A stretch of DNA of 64,000 bases from Talpa occidentalis (lineage: Eukaryota; Chordata; Mammalia; Eulipotyphla; Talpidae): contig NW_023604295.1 of NCBI RefSeq assembly GCF_014898055.3, positions 140,336,676 through 140,400,675 of the forward strand, written 5' to 3'. Each line of letters starts with the position of its first letter. Position 1 is the stretch's first letter. This document shows positions 1 to 12,264 of the stretch, piece by piece. The notes beneath the pieces were generated by a model. That model did not search any database. It had not been told where the DNA came from and was given only the letters and a program-made list of their open reading frames with translations. The translations under genes were made by a program, and so were the position numbers.

Positions 1-252
1 AAGATTTGTTTATTTATACAAGCACTGGGTACAGTCAGAAGCGCAGGAGGGTGAGAGAATTCACCAGAGCCAGAGCGGAGAACAGAACAGGCAGACTGAT
101 GAAGTACACTGCTGAGGGGAGTAGCGGGTGGCAGGAGAGGTCTGCATGCCACGTGGGACCCTCGCACGGGGGCTGGGGATTGAACCGGTGCTGCAGAGGC
201 TGCAGGCAGCTTCACAACCCAGCAATCAACCGCTGCGCCACTGGGGAGGCCC
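1..252 (-). mobile_element. tRNA-derived SINE, type B, 3' tail cut by window edge
   Basis: Reads in antisense on the plus strand: TTTATTTATACAAG tail remnant, then the GTACAGTCAGAAGCGC block, and finally the tRNA-like head ending CGCCACTGGGGAGGCCC. The type B hallmark (CACTGGGTACAG next to the tail) is present. Its B box is slightly decayed (GGGATTGAACC). The 3' tail runs off the left edge, so no target duplication can be checked. Short ORFs across it are shadows of the repeat. Confidence 0.9.
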
Positions 253-499
253 AACATATAATATTTTTATGTTCTTTTTCCTAGCATACTGCTCTATGTG
301 GTGTCCCCAGATGAAACTACATTGAGACAAATTGTTATGAACTGACAAGAGTTCAATATTTTTTCCTTAATAGGGACTCTGATGTTTTTATAAGATAGGG
401 TTAATAACTTTATCATAAAGGAAAAGAAGTCCTATGTCCCTTCTCTCAATTACCTCAGAAAAATAATCTAATGCTTAATACGCTGAAATGTAATCAAAG
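253..499. other. Unassigned AT-rich spacer
   Basis: No recognisable repeat or coding potential seen. Confidence 0.5.
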
Positions 500-645
500 G
501 TTTATTTTCTTTGTTGTACCCTAGACTGAGTTCCCAAAGTAGGGCTGATGGATGTTTTGACTTTGATCCTCAATGTTCAGAACAGAGCCTCGCACATGCC
601 CTGCTCAACAACATTTGCTGTGTGAATGAATGAGTTGTAAGTGAT
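500..645 (+). repeat. L2/MIR-like old repeat fragment (3' end)
   Basis: The stretch around 570-640 follows the pattern of an L2 3' end in sense orientation: CAGAACAGAGCCTCGCACATG, then GCTCAACAACATTTG and GTGAATGAATGAG. This is heavily diverged, so the assignment is by pattern only. Confidence 0.5.
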
Positions 646-3600
646 GCTTAGATCGGACTGACCTACAGGATAAAGTTTTACATTTGGGAATAGGCCTTAA
701 CAGAATAATTCATGTCCTTCACTATGTCGCCATCTCAGTGAGATTAACAAGCAACAGACATCTGAAATAAACAAAAAACATAAAGTAGGCTTCCTGACAT
801 TATGGAACATAGATTCAAGGCATTTAACACAAGAATGGTTGTTTGTTTTATAATGGTTAAATGGCTTGGTATAAATTGTTATCACTTGAAAAAAATGTAT
901 AGCAGTTTGGCACTAAGGCTTTGCAAACCTCCATGAGGGCAAAGATTTCATTCATATATACAAAATATGTTAGGAATTTTTCTGGTAATTTCATGTTAGT
1001 AACTCATTTCTTATTTCCATTTCCTACCATGGCAGGAAAATTAGAGACATATAAGCATCATTCCCTTAAGTGAGTAGGAAAAAGGAAATGAATGAATCAG
1101 GAACAAACCCTTCCTTCTCCCAAAATCTCATGGAGAAAATCATGCAACAGAGAGGATGAGAGAGTGGAATTTTAATTCAGATCTGCCCCAACAACATGAG
1201 TCAAGTATAACAGGACTTTAATATTGTCACCTAATATACAAAACCTATGAATAATGAATCCATGCATTTATCTTCTTATTTAAAAATAATCTGTTAATTT
1301 TCCACATTTAAAAGCTATGTCTGTTTTTTTTTTAATCAATGGATTGCCAAATGATGTACAGATGTTATAAGACTAAAAAACACTTAAATACGTCTTGCGC
1401 ATGGCTGCAATAAACATATTATAATTTATAATTAAGATTTATTTAATCCTCAAAGAATTGGTTTTAAATGTCATTTGAAAAACTCAAGAATGCTACCTAC
1501 ACAGTAAAAGTAAGCCATGTAATTAACATTTTCAGATACTATTTTTCTTACTCCTTGAAATTTAATATTATGCCAGTGTATGTGTACTGGGGGAGGGTAT
1601 GCATTTATATCTATTATTACTAAACCAGAATATTGTTTTGTTCACAGTTAACCTACACACAAATAACAAAATGAAGATAAAAACATTAACCATGAACCTG
1701 CAAATATTATTCATGATGTGATTTTAGGTACGTGTGATATTACAGTTGGGGCATGGAAAGTTTAAAAAATACCATAACTACAAAGGTGAATTTTCCTTCC
1801 AACTTTATATAGAGAGATTTTCTCTCAGTACTATAGGCTATTCTGAACTAATAGCAAAATAGCAACAAGTAGAATAAAATTAATAGCATGGAAATAAAAT
1901 GTCCATTAAGCTGGTATTCATTTTCAGAGAGTTACCATGCAGTATGTTTCAGCCATGTGAGTATAATTACTACAGAGTTTTTGAAAATATGTGGTGGGAG
2001 TCAGTTATTCACCCAGTCAGGACTTATTTTTGGATTCGTGAAAGATCTCTGTGTTGTATAATAACATGGTGTCAGCCCTGTGTGAGAAGAATAAATGAAT
2101 GATGAAGTTTGAATTGTTCTGAATACCTGCAAATGGTGAAATGACATTCAAAATAATAACTCAGTTTTTATTAGAACTATGAAGATACTTTCAACCTTTC
2201 AGATATACATTCCTTATGGTACATTATATGCTACATAAAACTACTAAAATCTATTGTCATAGAAAAGAAACAAATTATAGAAAAGTGAAAATAATGAACT
2301 CTGAAAGAAAGAAAAAGAAATCACAGAGAAAAGAGGAGGTCAATAATATGTATTCAAAAAATTTTACAGTAAGTGGATTCAAAGTTCTCCCTACCTTGTA
2401 TTCTATTTCTTATTTACATTGTAAAAGGCTCAATGAATCAGGATTCTGTTTTATCATTTTATGTTCTAAAGATAACATACTTTGTTTTGTTTTCCTCTCA
2501 ATAACTCTTGACTCTAAAAATAAACTGGTTTATTAGAACAGTATAGAAAGAAAATCTTGAGAAGATGCTTGATTGGCATAAAGAACTATTAGAAAATTCA
2601 AATTCATTTTAGAGCATAATTTTTATGGTTATCAGTGTATTTATGATAATGATATCAATGTATTTATTTAACATGGCAGCATTTACTCCATGCTATTTTG
2701 ATATCTCTACGAACAGAAAAAAATCAGAAATTATTTCATCAATGTATTTAATTCTTTTGGAGCCTGGGCATACATAGGTTTTCACACTTCAACAGCAGCA
2801 TTGCTTTAATCTTCAAAACTGTACTTTAAAAGTAAGAGCAGTTGGATGTTTGATATATAAGGAAATGGATAAGAAACAGATGGAATTAGAGTAACCACAA
2901 GTAAATTGTCTCTGTCCCTCCCAATGCTAACTTGACCTAACCACTGAATGTTAAGGTGTTGAAGCAATCTATACAGTGGCTTCAGTAGTTGCTTTTCCAA
3001 CTTAATTAAGCTTTTGAGATAATGAGATAAATGCTTCCTTCATAGTGGTGCAAGCAATATATCATTTCTATCATAGGTCCCTTTCACTGCTGGATCTGCA
3101 AATACACTGAGAGTATTTTGAGGTTAGAATGACATTTGCTTTGCAAGTCCACTTTTTTTTTTTCATAGCTACACTATCAGCTTGTACAGAGTGAAGGCTA
3201 ACACTGTATTTCCCAGGCTTTAGAATGACCTGTGTCAGAACACTTCTGGCATGAAATATTATGCATTATTCATAATGGCCAAACTCTTCAAAATTCAACA
3301 AGCATGATTTAATTTCAGACGGGTAGATGAGAATTAGTATGACATTTTTGGCATTGTTATTAATTTTAATAACAAAAGAAACAGAATTAATTATAGAATA
3401 TGGTCAGGAAAGTCTATTAAATACTGCACTTTAAGAAATCCAACATATATGCTCCGAACTGTCATTTGTAACTAGCTATTGAAATGCTTTTTATTGTGTG
3501 CAAAAATACATAATTGAGCAAAAGATTTTTTTTATATTTTTATGAATTTAATAATCTTTCCAGAAACTTATTTGGTCAAAGTTAGAGTGGATGGACTGAA

Positions 3601-5640
3601 ATTTCAGAATCCAATCTCTTATGCTCTACCTTCAGGTTCAAAACCTTTGATCAATTATACAATAGCAGCCTTGAAGATCAAAGGGTCCCTAACTGCTAGC
3701 AAGCAAATATGAGGAAGTGGAATAGCGCTGCAGTAAAATCACTCATCACATGAATTTACAGAAGAAAGGGAATAATGATCCCAGAGTATATTCATTTCCT
3801 TTGCTTTTTTCAGGTAGAAAATAATGTTGATGCAAGTTGTTATAATTCTGTCAATGCTTATCAGGTGCAAGTTTTAAAATGCACATAATTCTAATTATGG
3901 TTGCTTTTAAAATATTTTAGAGCAAAAAACCCATCTGTCATAATGTCAGGGAATCTTTTGAATCAAAATTTTGTATCACCCATTAGTTGTTCTCCTATAT
4001 CATTTGACACAGGCTTAAAAATGCAATCACTACAGAGAAATATACATGAGACACCCAAGGGGCTATTGAAGTAAATCAAAGTTCAAATTTCAAAATAACA
4101 GAATAATAAAGTTTGAAATACAGTAGTCAAACATAGAATATATTTTGTGAGTATTTTCAGGTAAGCTAATTGCAGAGATAAGGAATTTCTTGCTTATTAA
4201 GAATTATCTGTATAAACCACTAAAATTATAATAATATATTTATAATAAGTTCACTAGAAGATGCAATCGTCAAATTTTGAAAATTTGACAATAACATGCT
4301 AACATCTTATTCATGCAGTTTATGTGACTAATCTCCTTTTAAATTATTACTTTATTTAGTTGTTTTGACTTTTAGTCTATTGAATCAAATTTCCTGTTAC
4401 CTAAATATATTAGGAATGTGTACAGTGTGAGCATCATATATTAGAGACTACATGTTGCATTAAAAAAATGACTAGATAGCTCTAATGATGTTCAGCAGTA
4501 ACAGACTTTTTTATTTATTCTGCCATGAGAATTTTCATGTAGATTTTGCATGTAATATGGCATCCCAGAATGGCTAAACCCTCTTGTTAAATAATTGAAG
4601 AGGATCTTGTGGAGCAAGCAAGATTTAAATAAGAAGTCCAGCAATTTATCAATAAATGTGAAAAAAGAATTTGATGAATTCTCTGATACCACACAATAAT
4701 TATGTCTATCTTTAAGTTGGTAGGAAGTACTGAAAATGAATTAATTGTGCACAAATGTACTAAGATGACACACTTTCTAAGGGAGTTCTTGCTGTATAGA
4801 TGGGGAATTCAGGAGTTGGAGATAAGTATCTCATTCTCTTGGTTTAGTGATAGGCTTGCTAGAAACATATTCAATCCATCGTTCTCTTGAAGTTTGAAAA
4901 CTGTCAAGATTCTCATAGTCCTTATGTAAAAGATTAACCAAGCTAGTCATTCACATCTTGACACTTTTCAAAATTTGCTTATTCAATTTATCATGTTTTT
5001 ATAGAATTTGTTGTTTTAGAAATAGTTAAATTTTAAGATTGTGGCAGAATTGAAGTTCTCTTCTATGGAAATAGTAACAGTTTAAAATGAAACACTCTAT
5101 GAGAATAGGAATTAACTCAGATAGGAAATACCACACAAGTTAGATAATAGATATTCATGTGTTCAATCAGTAATTCAAGTAGCAACTATGCACTGAGGAA
5201 TTCATATATGTTTGTCTCTATTTGAGGGCAGGAATTAAAGTACTAGCATAATGACACACACAAACATACACACAGCCCAGACTTCCAAGGTATTGAAGAA
5301 TTTGGGAAGTGGGGGATATGGATTCAACAAAATAATGACATACGGGTAATTATTAAGTTTTTATTGTCATGAAAGAAAGCGTGAATTTGTAAGCTAACAC
5401 TTTAAGCCAATGTAAATATCTTTTTCACATTGTATTCATGGCACATTATATTCTTTTTACACCACAAAATAGTTACTAATTTTCTCCTTATTACCACTTA
5501 TAGAGTGACATATGTGTAGTAGTAGAAACTATTTGTTCTTTTTCATCTCATCTTGAGTAATTTTCCAGAATGTAATTATTCCTTGAATTGGATTAATGTT
5601 CAGGAATAAGCTAGAAGTGAACAGATAGATCTCAGAATTT
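646..5640. other. 5-kb AT-rich intergenic stretch, nothing recognised
   Basis: No SINE of the local family, no clear L1 and no ORF above about 106 codons. The longest frames (2216-2536 plus; 4492-4692 minus) are biased toward A/T-driven residues and look random. Small T and A runs occur (about 1323, 3151). An old L1 or DNA-transposon remnant too diverged to read by eye is possible. Confidence 0.5.
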
Positions 5641-5660
5641 TTTTTTTTTTTTTTTTTTTC
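5641..5660. repeat. Poly-T tract, about 20 nt
   Basis: Uninterrupted T run. It could be the tail of an antisense retroelement, since L1-like sequence follows about 200 bp downstream, but the intervening sequence is not recognised. Confidence 0.7.
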
Positions 5661-5844
5661 AATATTTTATCTAACCTCGCTTGAGGAAAGAAACATTTTT
5701 CACTTCTCAACTACCAGTGATGAAGTAAGGGCCACAGAGTCAGCTTTATCTCAGGTTGAAGTATGGAAAAAAGGAAAGTAGAAGATTTAAAGGCAAAAAT
5801 GAGAGAGACACAGAGAAAGAAAACACCCCGCTTGTTTTTATCCT

Positions 5845-5965
5845 ACTCCCTTCCCCCAACCCAGTGTTTCTGGTTTATAGTTGCTTGTTGACTTTGATTT
5901 TTACCTTATTATAATTACGAGCCTTTCTGACATGTCTGCTTGCAGGGAGTCATCCATTTTATCCA
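5845..5965 (-). mobile_element. Possible antisense L1 3'UTR fragment
   Basis: The segment TGTTTCTGGTTTATAGTTG and the following TTGACTTTGATTTTTACC closely parallel the antisense L1 3'UTR at about 58160-58210 in this window (TCTGGTTCATAG, then TTGATTTTGATTTTCAC). The two therefore appear to be the same L1 region. Boundaries are uncertain. Confidence 0.4.
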
Positions 5966-6077
5966 TACAAGGAGAGGGAACGTTTCAACGTTTAGAGATT
6001 CTTGGAGGATGAAATGCATTCCAATCACCTTTAACCCAGAACAGTCCCATGTCCACACTAGATTTTATTTTTACATC

Positions 6078-6096
6078 CAAAAAAAAAAAAAAAAAA
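6078..6096. repeat. Poly-A tract
   Basis: An A run of about 19 nt in unassigned DNA. Confidence 0.7.
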
Positions 6097-6514
6097 GATT
6101 TAAGTAGCAAACCTGAATCCTGTAAGGCTCCTAAACTTCAAATGTTGGAAACAAGTTGCTTAAGAATGACAGCCATAACATGCTATTCAGGGACATAGCT
6201 AACTGTTGCGATTTATAACCATTTTCCCTCCTATTAGAGGCGGAGGCAAATCTTTGCTCTACAAACGTTGACATCAGTTAGTCAAGCAGACAGCATAAAA
6301 GTGACAAGGGGAAGGTTTAAAGCTAAATTTGAAATGGTTCTGTGACATTGGCTCATGAATAAAATGTATAACAAATTATATGGGTGAGTATATACAGATT
6401 TAAACACAAAATACCACAGAGTGCAGAAAGAGAGAGCCCTTGGAAGGACTGAGACAATGAAAGTAATGCAATTTGAGATACTGGGATAAGACAGGGAACT
6501 AACTCATGTTTCCT

Positions 6515-6615
6515 ATATCAGAAATGTCTGGTGAGCTACTAAAAATGCAAATGACTCTGCCTCATCCCAGAAAATTCAGAAACAAAATTTCTGATAGTCT
6601 AATTTTTCAGAACAT
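6515..6615 (+). mobile_element. Possible MER5-like hAT (Charlie) fragment
   Basis: The order of words (AAAATGCAAATGACTCTGCC, then CATCCCAGAAAATTCAGAAAC, then a CTGATAG block) parallels the inner part of MER5A-type non-autonomous hAT elements. Terminal inverted repeats are not visible. Low confidence because of divergence. Confidence 0.35.
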
Positions 6616-6993
6616 GATTCAGAAAAATCACGGTAGAGTTTATAGAACTTAAAACTGGGGAGCCTTCAACAGTTCTTAATATCTTGTTGTTACTTTTAGG
6701 GAACTGTTAGGGAAGAGGACCTGTAAAGAACTAGGCGATTTTGGAACCCTAATTTAGGTCAAGGCATGGTGTGATTTATGGGTTATTCATTGGAAGCAAT
6801 TTTAAAGGTGGTTACTCACAGTAACTGTAGCCTAAAAACTTTAATGCCAAATTCTATTGAAGAAAACAAAAGATAAGCCCAGCCTTTAAACAAAAGCAGA
6901 ATGAAAATTAACTAAATTATAAAAATAAAAAGGAAGTAAAAACTATTACCTTGAGTTGATGATAGGGAAAAAAATGTTTTGAATATTAGACTG

Positions 6994-7290
6994 TTACATC
7001 TGCAGTAGGAGAATACAAAAAACAGCACAGTAAATTTTGGAAGCTTCAAACATATTCTTTCTATAAGATAAGGGTAACAGGATGTTGCTGAAGACAATTA
7101 AATGCCAGAATTGTTGATCATGGAGAAATATGGACAGTCCATGTACAACAATGTCATTACAGCATGCCAATACCCCTGGGATGTCAGCCAAAATGGAGGT
7201 AATTTTCTGAAAACAGCACAGTCCTGAACTTAATCCAAAAGGCATTCATTCATAACAAAGTACTCCTTTCAAGAAAGGACAAGGCTGTGC
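6994..7290 (-). pseudogene. Relic of a Ty3/gypsy-like reverse transcriptase
   Basis: On the minus strand an 83-codon frame (7245 to 6994) opens with MPFGL, then FQKI, then IPGV and NDIVVHG. This is the order seen across the RT palm of Ty3/gypsy retrotransposons (MPFGL...FQ...xDDIxVxG). The first Asp of the catalytic pair is Asn here (codon 7156-7158), while the second remains (7153-7155). Immediately upstream the same frame continues as a GxLCYE stretch and is broken by TGA at 7246-7248, where the family normally has a basic residue. Later residues (HDQ, then MFEASKI) also fit the post-active-site region. Gypsy relics in mammals are old (the known class is MamGypsy-type). The copy is dead. 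Family naming is inference from motif order; a profile search would settle it. Confidence 0.6.
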
Positions 7291-7854
7291 CAGATAAAGG
7301 AGTGCTGTTGATATATTTTCATCCCAAAAATAAACGCAGCACACCAACAAAAACTCCACTCATTTGGAAAACATTTTACACACACTAAAATAAAACTATT
7401 TGGAATATATGCAAATACAAAATTATCTTTGTTTGTTTTAATGAAGGGCATTTTTTAAGTGGCAGAGAAATAATATGAACACAGACACGACCCTAAAGCA
7501 CCAAGTTCCCCTGAATTATGGGTGAGCTCATTTAACATTCAATCCAGTCCCTCTACTTTCATAATCCTACAGCAACGTAAAAACCTGAACACCAGGCCCA
7601 ATAAGGAAATGAGATTGATTATTCATATCCAGTTTAAATCTTTCTAGTCCCAAGAGAAATCATTGTGAAGAATAAAAATCACACAGAGTGGGAAAGAAAT
7701 AACCAGGTCATGAATTTTCACTTTTTAAGTTTTATTTGGCAGCAAAGTTGAACATGAGTTTATATTAGAGCCCTGTTTCAAAGAACTGAAGAATTAAATC
7801 TATACCTACCAGAATGTTAAAGTATTTAAAGATTCACTGAAGCTACTGTATCAT
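7291..7854. other. AT-rich spacer next to gypsy relic
   Basis: A 60-codon minus-strand frame (7451-7269) lies just upstream of the RT relic. It could hold more of the same element in another frame, but I could not recognise RT motifs in it. Confidence 0.4.
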
Positions 7855-7960
7855 TAATCCATTCATACATGACAAATCAAATGTCTTCTAAGGGGCAGGG
7901 AATATACTAGGTAATAGGGTTAAAGGGAGACATGAAATCAATGGAAATAAATTATCAATA
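7855..7960 (-). repeat. Possible L2-type fragment, antisense
   Basis: Contains the order CATTCATACATGACAAATCA, GGGGCAGGGAATATACTAGG, TAATAGGGTTAAAGGGAGAC. This follows the common mammalian old-repeat phrase for 'last across a period, increasing in size, summary of group' seen in antisense L2-type elements. Diverged. Confidence 0.35.
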
Positions 7961-8539
7961 GTAAGAAAGCTTAACAGGTGAATGTACACAAAATAATATT
8001 GTGCAGGGCTGTATATGTGTCTTGAGATATAATTATTTGTAAATGTTTCTGTGTATATAAAATATATAATGAATTAAAACTTAAAAATGGTAATAAACAA
8101 TATTTAAAACAATTTTTCATGGAACCCATAACATAAGACTTGCCTCTGGGAGATCAGATAAATAGAAAAAAATAATCAGAGGATTGATTACTAGGGGACG
8201 ACTTTCCACAAAACATAAATCAGATAAACATTGAGTGATTGTCACATGACCAAGGAACTTAAAGGAACTTGGTATTGTGTAGGTAAAATTTTGGGGCTTA
8301 GGTGGAGATGAGCTAGGCAATTAGGTTGATAAAAAATCATTATGTTTATAGAATTTTAATTTTACTCTATATATTCTTATTCATTACGTCTTGGGTAAAG
8401 TGCAATAATCCATATATCAGCATTTAGTAAGTTTCTCCCAATGATTCTAATGAGCTGATAGGTTTAAATATAATGTGAAAGTAAGAAAAAATTAGGTTTA
8501 GGTATGACTGAAAGAGCTGGCTTTGTGATATTCTAAAGT
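7961..8539. other. Unassigned AT-rich spacer
   Basis: No recognisable repeat or gene. Confidence 0.5.
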
Positions 8540-8740
8540 GGGTCTAGAACACTTAATTATTCTCTCTGTATCTCAGTTTCTGCATTCTGAAAATACAGAT
8601 CTTAATAGTACATGCCTGGCATAGTTGATTTAAGGAACTACTGTACTATGTAAAATTTACCTGATAATATGTGTGAAAGTACATACTCCATGAAATTGTG
8701 ATTACTATTGCCACTACTACCAATATTCATTACAATTCAA
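8540..8740 (+). repeat. MIR element
   Basis: Shows the MIR sense core order: CTCTCTGTATCTCAGTTTC, a CTGAAAATA block in place of the canonical 'CTGTAAAATGGGGATAATAATA', then AATAGTACATGCC and a repeated ATTACTATTGCCACTAC end. An ancient therian tRNA-SINE. Confidence 0.7.
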
Positions 8741-9329
8741 AGGTCTTATCTAGTGGTAGAGAAGAAAACAATTCGACTTTAGAGCCAAAAGTATAAGAGG
8801 AAAAGAAGTCCAGAAGCAGAGGATAAAAATGAAAGAAATGCCCTTTGTCTAGGCTTTTAGGAAAGTCTTTCTGGAAAAAGTAACACCTAAAGGTAATGCA
8901 AGTCTAGCTAGCATAATTCAATTGCAAAGCCCTGCTCTCAGCACATTGCCATAAACAATGTTAATACCCTGTCATCAGAACTACCTAAACCTGTGATTTC
9001 ATATAGGTCAAACAAGAACCTGGCCAAAAAATTGAAAGTAAATTTTGGAGAACTATTCAATAGATGACCATAGAGTACTCTGAAAAGCTCTTACATATTT
9101 CTGGTGATCTAACAGGCTATACGCATTTGGAATACTGTGTCCATCCCAGGAAAGATCTGAGCAGGAGAATGTGCTTGTCATTAACCTCTGGGTGACCTTG
9201 ACATCATATATAGTAGGAAGTGAAAGCAAAGACTACCTTACACGCTGCTTAAATTTTAAACTCATGACTTCTCTTAAAATCCCCAGGGCAAAGAATAGAA
9301 AACATGCAGTTAAAGCATTTAAGAACATC
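8741..9329. other. Unassigned spacer
   Basis: No recognisable repeat or gene. Slightly less AT-rich than its surroundings. Confidence 0.5.
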
Positions 9330-10650
9330 TTCTAAATTATCGGAACACAGCAGTGACATAGGAAATATGGGTTCAAAATAAAAATGAGAAATTAAGGAAA
9401 AAAGCCTGGCAGAAATCTAAGTGGATCTATATTGCAGAGAATATAGAATTTACAGAAATAACCTAGAAAAGTTATGAAAAAGTAAGCAGCAACAAGAACA
9501 CAGTAACAACAGAGAACAACAATGACTGGGGTAGAGAGAACACTGTGAGATTAAAGGTGTTAAAATACATTTTATAAAACCCAATTATCAACAGAAAAGG
9601 TTACAAGGTGTACAAAGAAATACATAAATTTACTACAGGAATAAAGCAACCTACAGAATATACACTTGATTTTGTACATGTAGGTGACTGCAAATCAGCT
9701 GTTACAAATATATTTAGAACTAAAGGATATAAGGGAAAGTATGAAAATGCCTCACCCAAATAGCAAAAGTCAATAAAAAAGAAAGAAATTACAAAAAGAA
9801 ACACATGAAAATTCTGGAGCTCAAATGTACGATAATGGAAATGGAAAATTCACTAAGTAGCTTAAAATCCAACTGAGCTGGGAAAACTAATCAGCAGACT
9901 TGAAGAAAGGTCAACAGAGATGATCTAATTTGAGAATTAGAAAGAAAATAAGAATAAATCACCACAAACACAGCCTCAGAAACCAGCAAATTGGCAAACT
10001 AGTAGGCTGACCAAGAAAAAGACAGAGGTGAATCAAATTACTGAATTGTATTCACATTGAATAGAGATACATAACTATTTACATCACAGAAATAAAATGT
10101 TTTGTAGGATAATACTATGAAAAATTGTATGTAAACATTAAATCAATTAAATGAGATGGACAATTTCCTAAAAAAATAAATAAATAAATAAAACCTACAG
10201 GAAAAAATAGGAAATCTGAAGACATGCAAAAAATATTTTAAATTAATAATTTAAAACTAGCCCTGAATAATTGTACTGGAATATTCAACCCAACACTTAA
10301 ATAAGAAGTAATACAATTCTTAACAAATTTGTCCAAAAAACAAAAGTTCACACTTTTCAACTCATTTATTGAGGAGAGTATTACTCTCACTCAAAATCTG
10401 ACAAACACATTAAAAGAAAAGTAATACAAGTCCCTATGAATTGACACAAAAATTCTTAAACATAGTATTGGCAAAATATATCTAGCAATATATAAAAATA
10501 ATTATACATAAAATTGACCAAATGAGATTTATTCAAGGAATGCAAGGTTGGTTTACCATCCAAAAATCAATTAACATTGTACATCATACCATTGGAGTAA
10601 AAGAAAAATTCACAACATTATCTCAAAAAGGAATAGACATTGTATGTTCA
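9330..10650 (+). mobile_element. Old L1 (L1M-type) fragment, sense, internally deleted
   Basis: About 9800-9990 matches the ORF1-type region of old L1 in word order: CTGGAGCTCAAATGTACG, AAATGGAAAATTCACTA, TCAACAGAGATGATC. Around 10000-10650 are ORF2 words: GAGATTTATTCAAGGAATGC, AAGGTTGGTTTACCATCC, AATCAATTAACATTGTAC, then the AAAAGGAATAGACATTG block. The two regions lie much closer than in a full L1, so a multi-kb internal deletion separates them. Many stops; not coding today. It includes an AAATAAATAAATAAAT microsatellite at about 10177-10193. Confidence 0.75.
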
Positions 10651-11084
10651 TTAACACTCTTCTAGGCACTTGTAAACAATTTCAATACAGCATTATGACA
10701 GTTAATCTTCACATATATACCAGGTGTCCACAGTTAACATTAGTTTTATTGAAAACAAAAGTAGTTTTACTGAAAATGGAGAAAGTCTCTGTTCACATTT
10801 CCAAATTTGGGAAACATTAGAGTGAATCTTGATTTAGGAAGAATTAACATTAGATTTCTAAGAAAAAACTCCTGTTATTTTGACCTGTACATGCTATCTC
10901 CATTTGTTGCTTGAGCACAGTAGAGAGAATAGCCATAGGCAATTGAGACTCTAATCCTAACAACTTCCGAGAACGCAATGTTTTTTTTTTTTTTAAGCTG
11001 AAATGATGTTTTTATATATATAAAATTATATATATATATATATATATAACAGACCTAGATAGGAATAAGAAAATCCAGTTGGTA
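10651..11084. other. Spacer with T12 and (TA)n tracts
   Basis: A T14 run at about 10981-10994 and a (TA)n run at about 11028-11048. The part at 10650-10760 may be an antisense MIR/L2 remnant, but this is too weak to call. Confidence 0.5.
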
Positions 11085-11160
11085 ATACTTAGGAAAAGTT
11101 GCTGAGCCTCTCTGATTCTCAACTTTCCTCTGTAAAAAGGGAATCTTATAGGTTTTATTT
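11085..11160 (+). repeat. MIR core fragment
   Basis: GTTGCTGAGCCTCTCTGATT, TCTCAACTTTCCTCTGTAAA and AAGGGAATCTTATAGG follow the MIR sense core ('ctgagcctcagtttcctcatctgtaaaatggg'). Confidence 0.6.
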
Positions 11161-11364
11161 GTCTGTTTTGGTTTCTGCAAAGGTTAGACATATTGATGTT
11201 TATGAAAATGTTTTTCAGCATAAAATTTTCCACATATATTTAAAGAGGTGTGAATCTGTACTCCCAAATCATAAGAGTTATAAACCAAAGTTACTGCAAT
11301 TTAAAAAAAAAAATTAGAAACTAAAATAAAGAAATAAACAGTTTTCCATATATATCCAATACTA

Positions 11365-11631
11365 TTTTTTTTAAAGATTTATTTATTTATTTATACAAGC
11401 ACTGGGTACAGTTAGAAGCACAGGAGGGTGAGAGAATTCACCAGAGCCAGAGCGGGGAACAGAACAGGCAGACTGACGAAATACACTGCTGAGGGGAGCA
11501 GCGGGCATGGCAGGAGAATTCTGCGTGACATGTGGGACCCTCGCTGCTGGCCAGGGATCGAACCGGCACTGCAGAGGCTGCGGGCAGCTTCGCAGCCCAG
11601 TGCTCAAACACTGCGCCACCAGGAGGGGCCC
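11365..11631 (-). mobile_element. tRNA-derived SINE, type B
   Basis: Poly-T plus AAAGATTTATTTATTT, then CACTGGGTACAGTTAGAAG and the rest of the element through to the head at CGCCACCAGGAGGGGCCCC. First of three same-orientation copies in 900 bp. The B box core (GGGATCGAACC, antisense) is intact. No clear target duplication. Confidence 0.9.
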
Positions 11632-11638
11632 CAAAGGT

Positions 11639-11949
11639 ATTTTTTTTAAAGATTCATTTATTTATGTATAGAAAAACTGGGGTGCAGGCCAGGTGCAGGA
11701 GGTGAGAGGAGGTGAGAGGATTCACAGGTGCAGCAGGTGAGAGGATTCACCAGAGACAGAGTGGAGAACAGAATAGGCAGATCTACTGAAATACAGTGCT
11801 GAGAGCAGCAGGAGAGGCAGGGAGGCAGGAGAGGTCTACTGTTCCATGTGGGTAGCTCCCTGGCCAGCCGGGGGATTGAACTCATGTTGCAGAGGCTGCA
11901 GACAGCTTCACAGTGTTGTACTCAACCCCTTGCACCACCAGGGAGGCCC
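11639..11949 (-). mobile_element. tRNA-derived SINE, type A, with internal duplication
   Basis: Antisense type A copy, with the AAAACTGGGGTGCAGGCC signature. It is longer than its relatives because AGGTGAGAGGATTCAC is duplicated with a spacer (about 11697-11752), giving GGTGAGAGG three times. Its head ends GGGAGGCCC at 11949, exactly where the next copy's target duplication begins. Confidence 0.9.
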
Positions 11950-11964
11950 GCATGCTATTTTTTT

Positions 11965-12264
11965 TTTTTTTTTTTTTTTTTTAGAGGCATGTTTATTTAT
12001 TTATTTATTTGTTTATACATGCACTGGGTACAGTCAGAAGCGCGGGAGGGTGAGAGAATTCACCAGAGCCAGAGCGGGGAGCAGAGCAGGCAGAAGGACT
12101 GAAGTACACTGCTGAGGGGAGCAGCGGGCCGCAGGAGGGGTCTGCGCGCCATGTGGGACCCTCCTCCGGTGGCCGGGGAGCTGCCGGGGATCGAACCGGC
12201 GCCACAGAGGCCGCGGGCAGCTTCGCAACCCAGCGCTCAACCGCTGTGCCACCGGGGAGGCCCC
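11965..12264 (-). mobile_element. tRNA-derived SINE, young type B, intact A and B boxes
   Basis: Flanked by a perfect duplication of GCATGCTATTTTTT (from 11950 and from 12265). It starts with a long T tract and TTAGAGGCATGTTTATTT. It is CpG-rich and little diverged, with an intact B box (GGTTCGATCCC, complement of 12187-12197) and an A box at 12241-12251 (TGGCACAGCGG, one CpG decay). It inserted directly at the 5' edge of the type A copy to its left. Near-identical over its body to the copy at 14878-15202. Confidence 0.93.
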
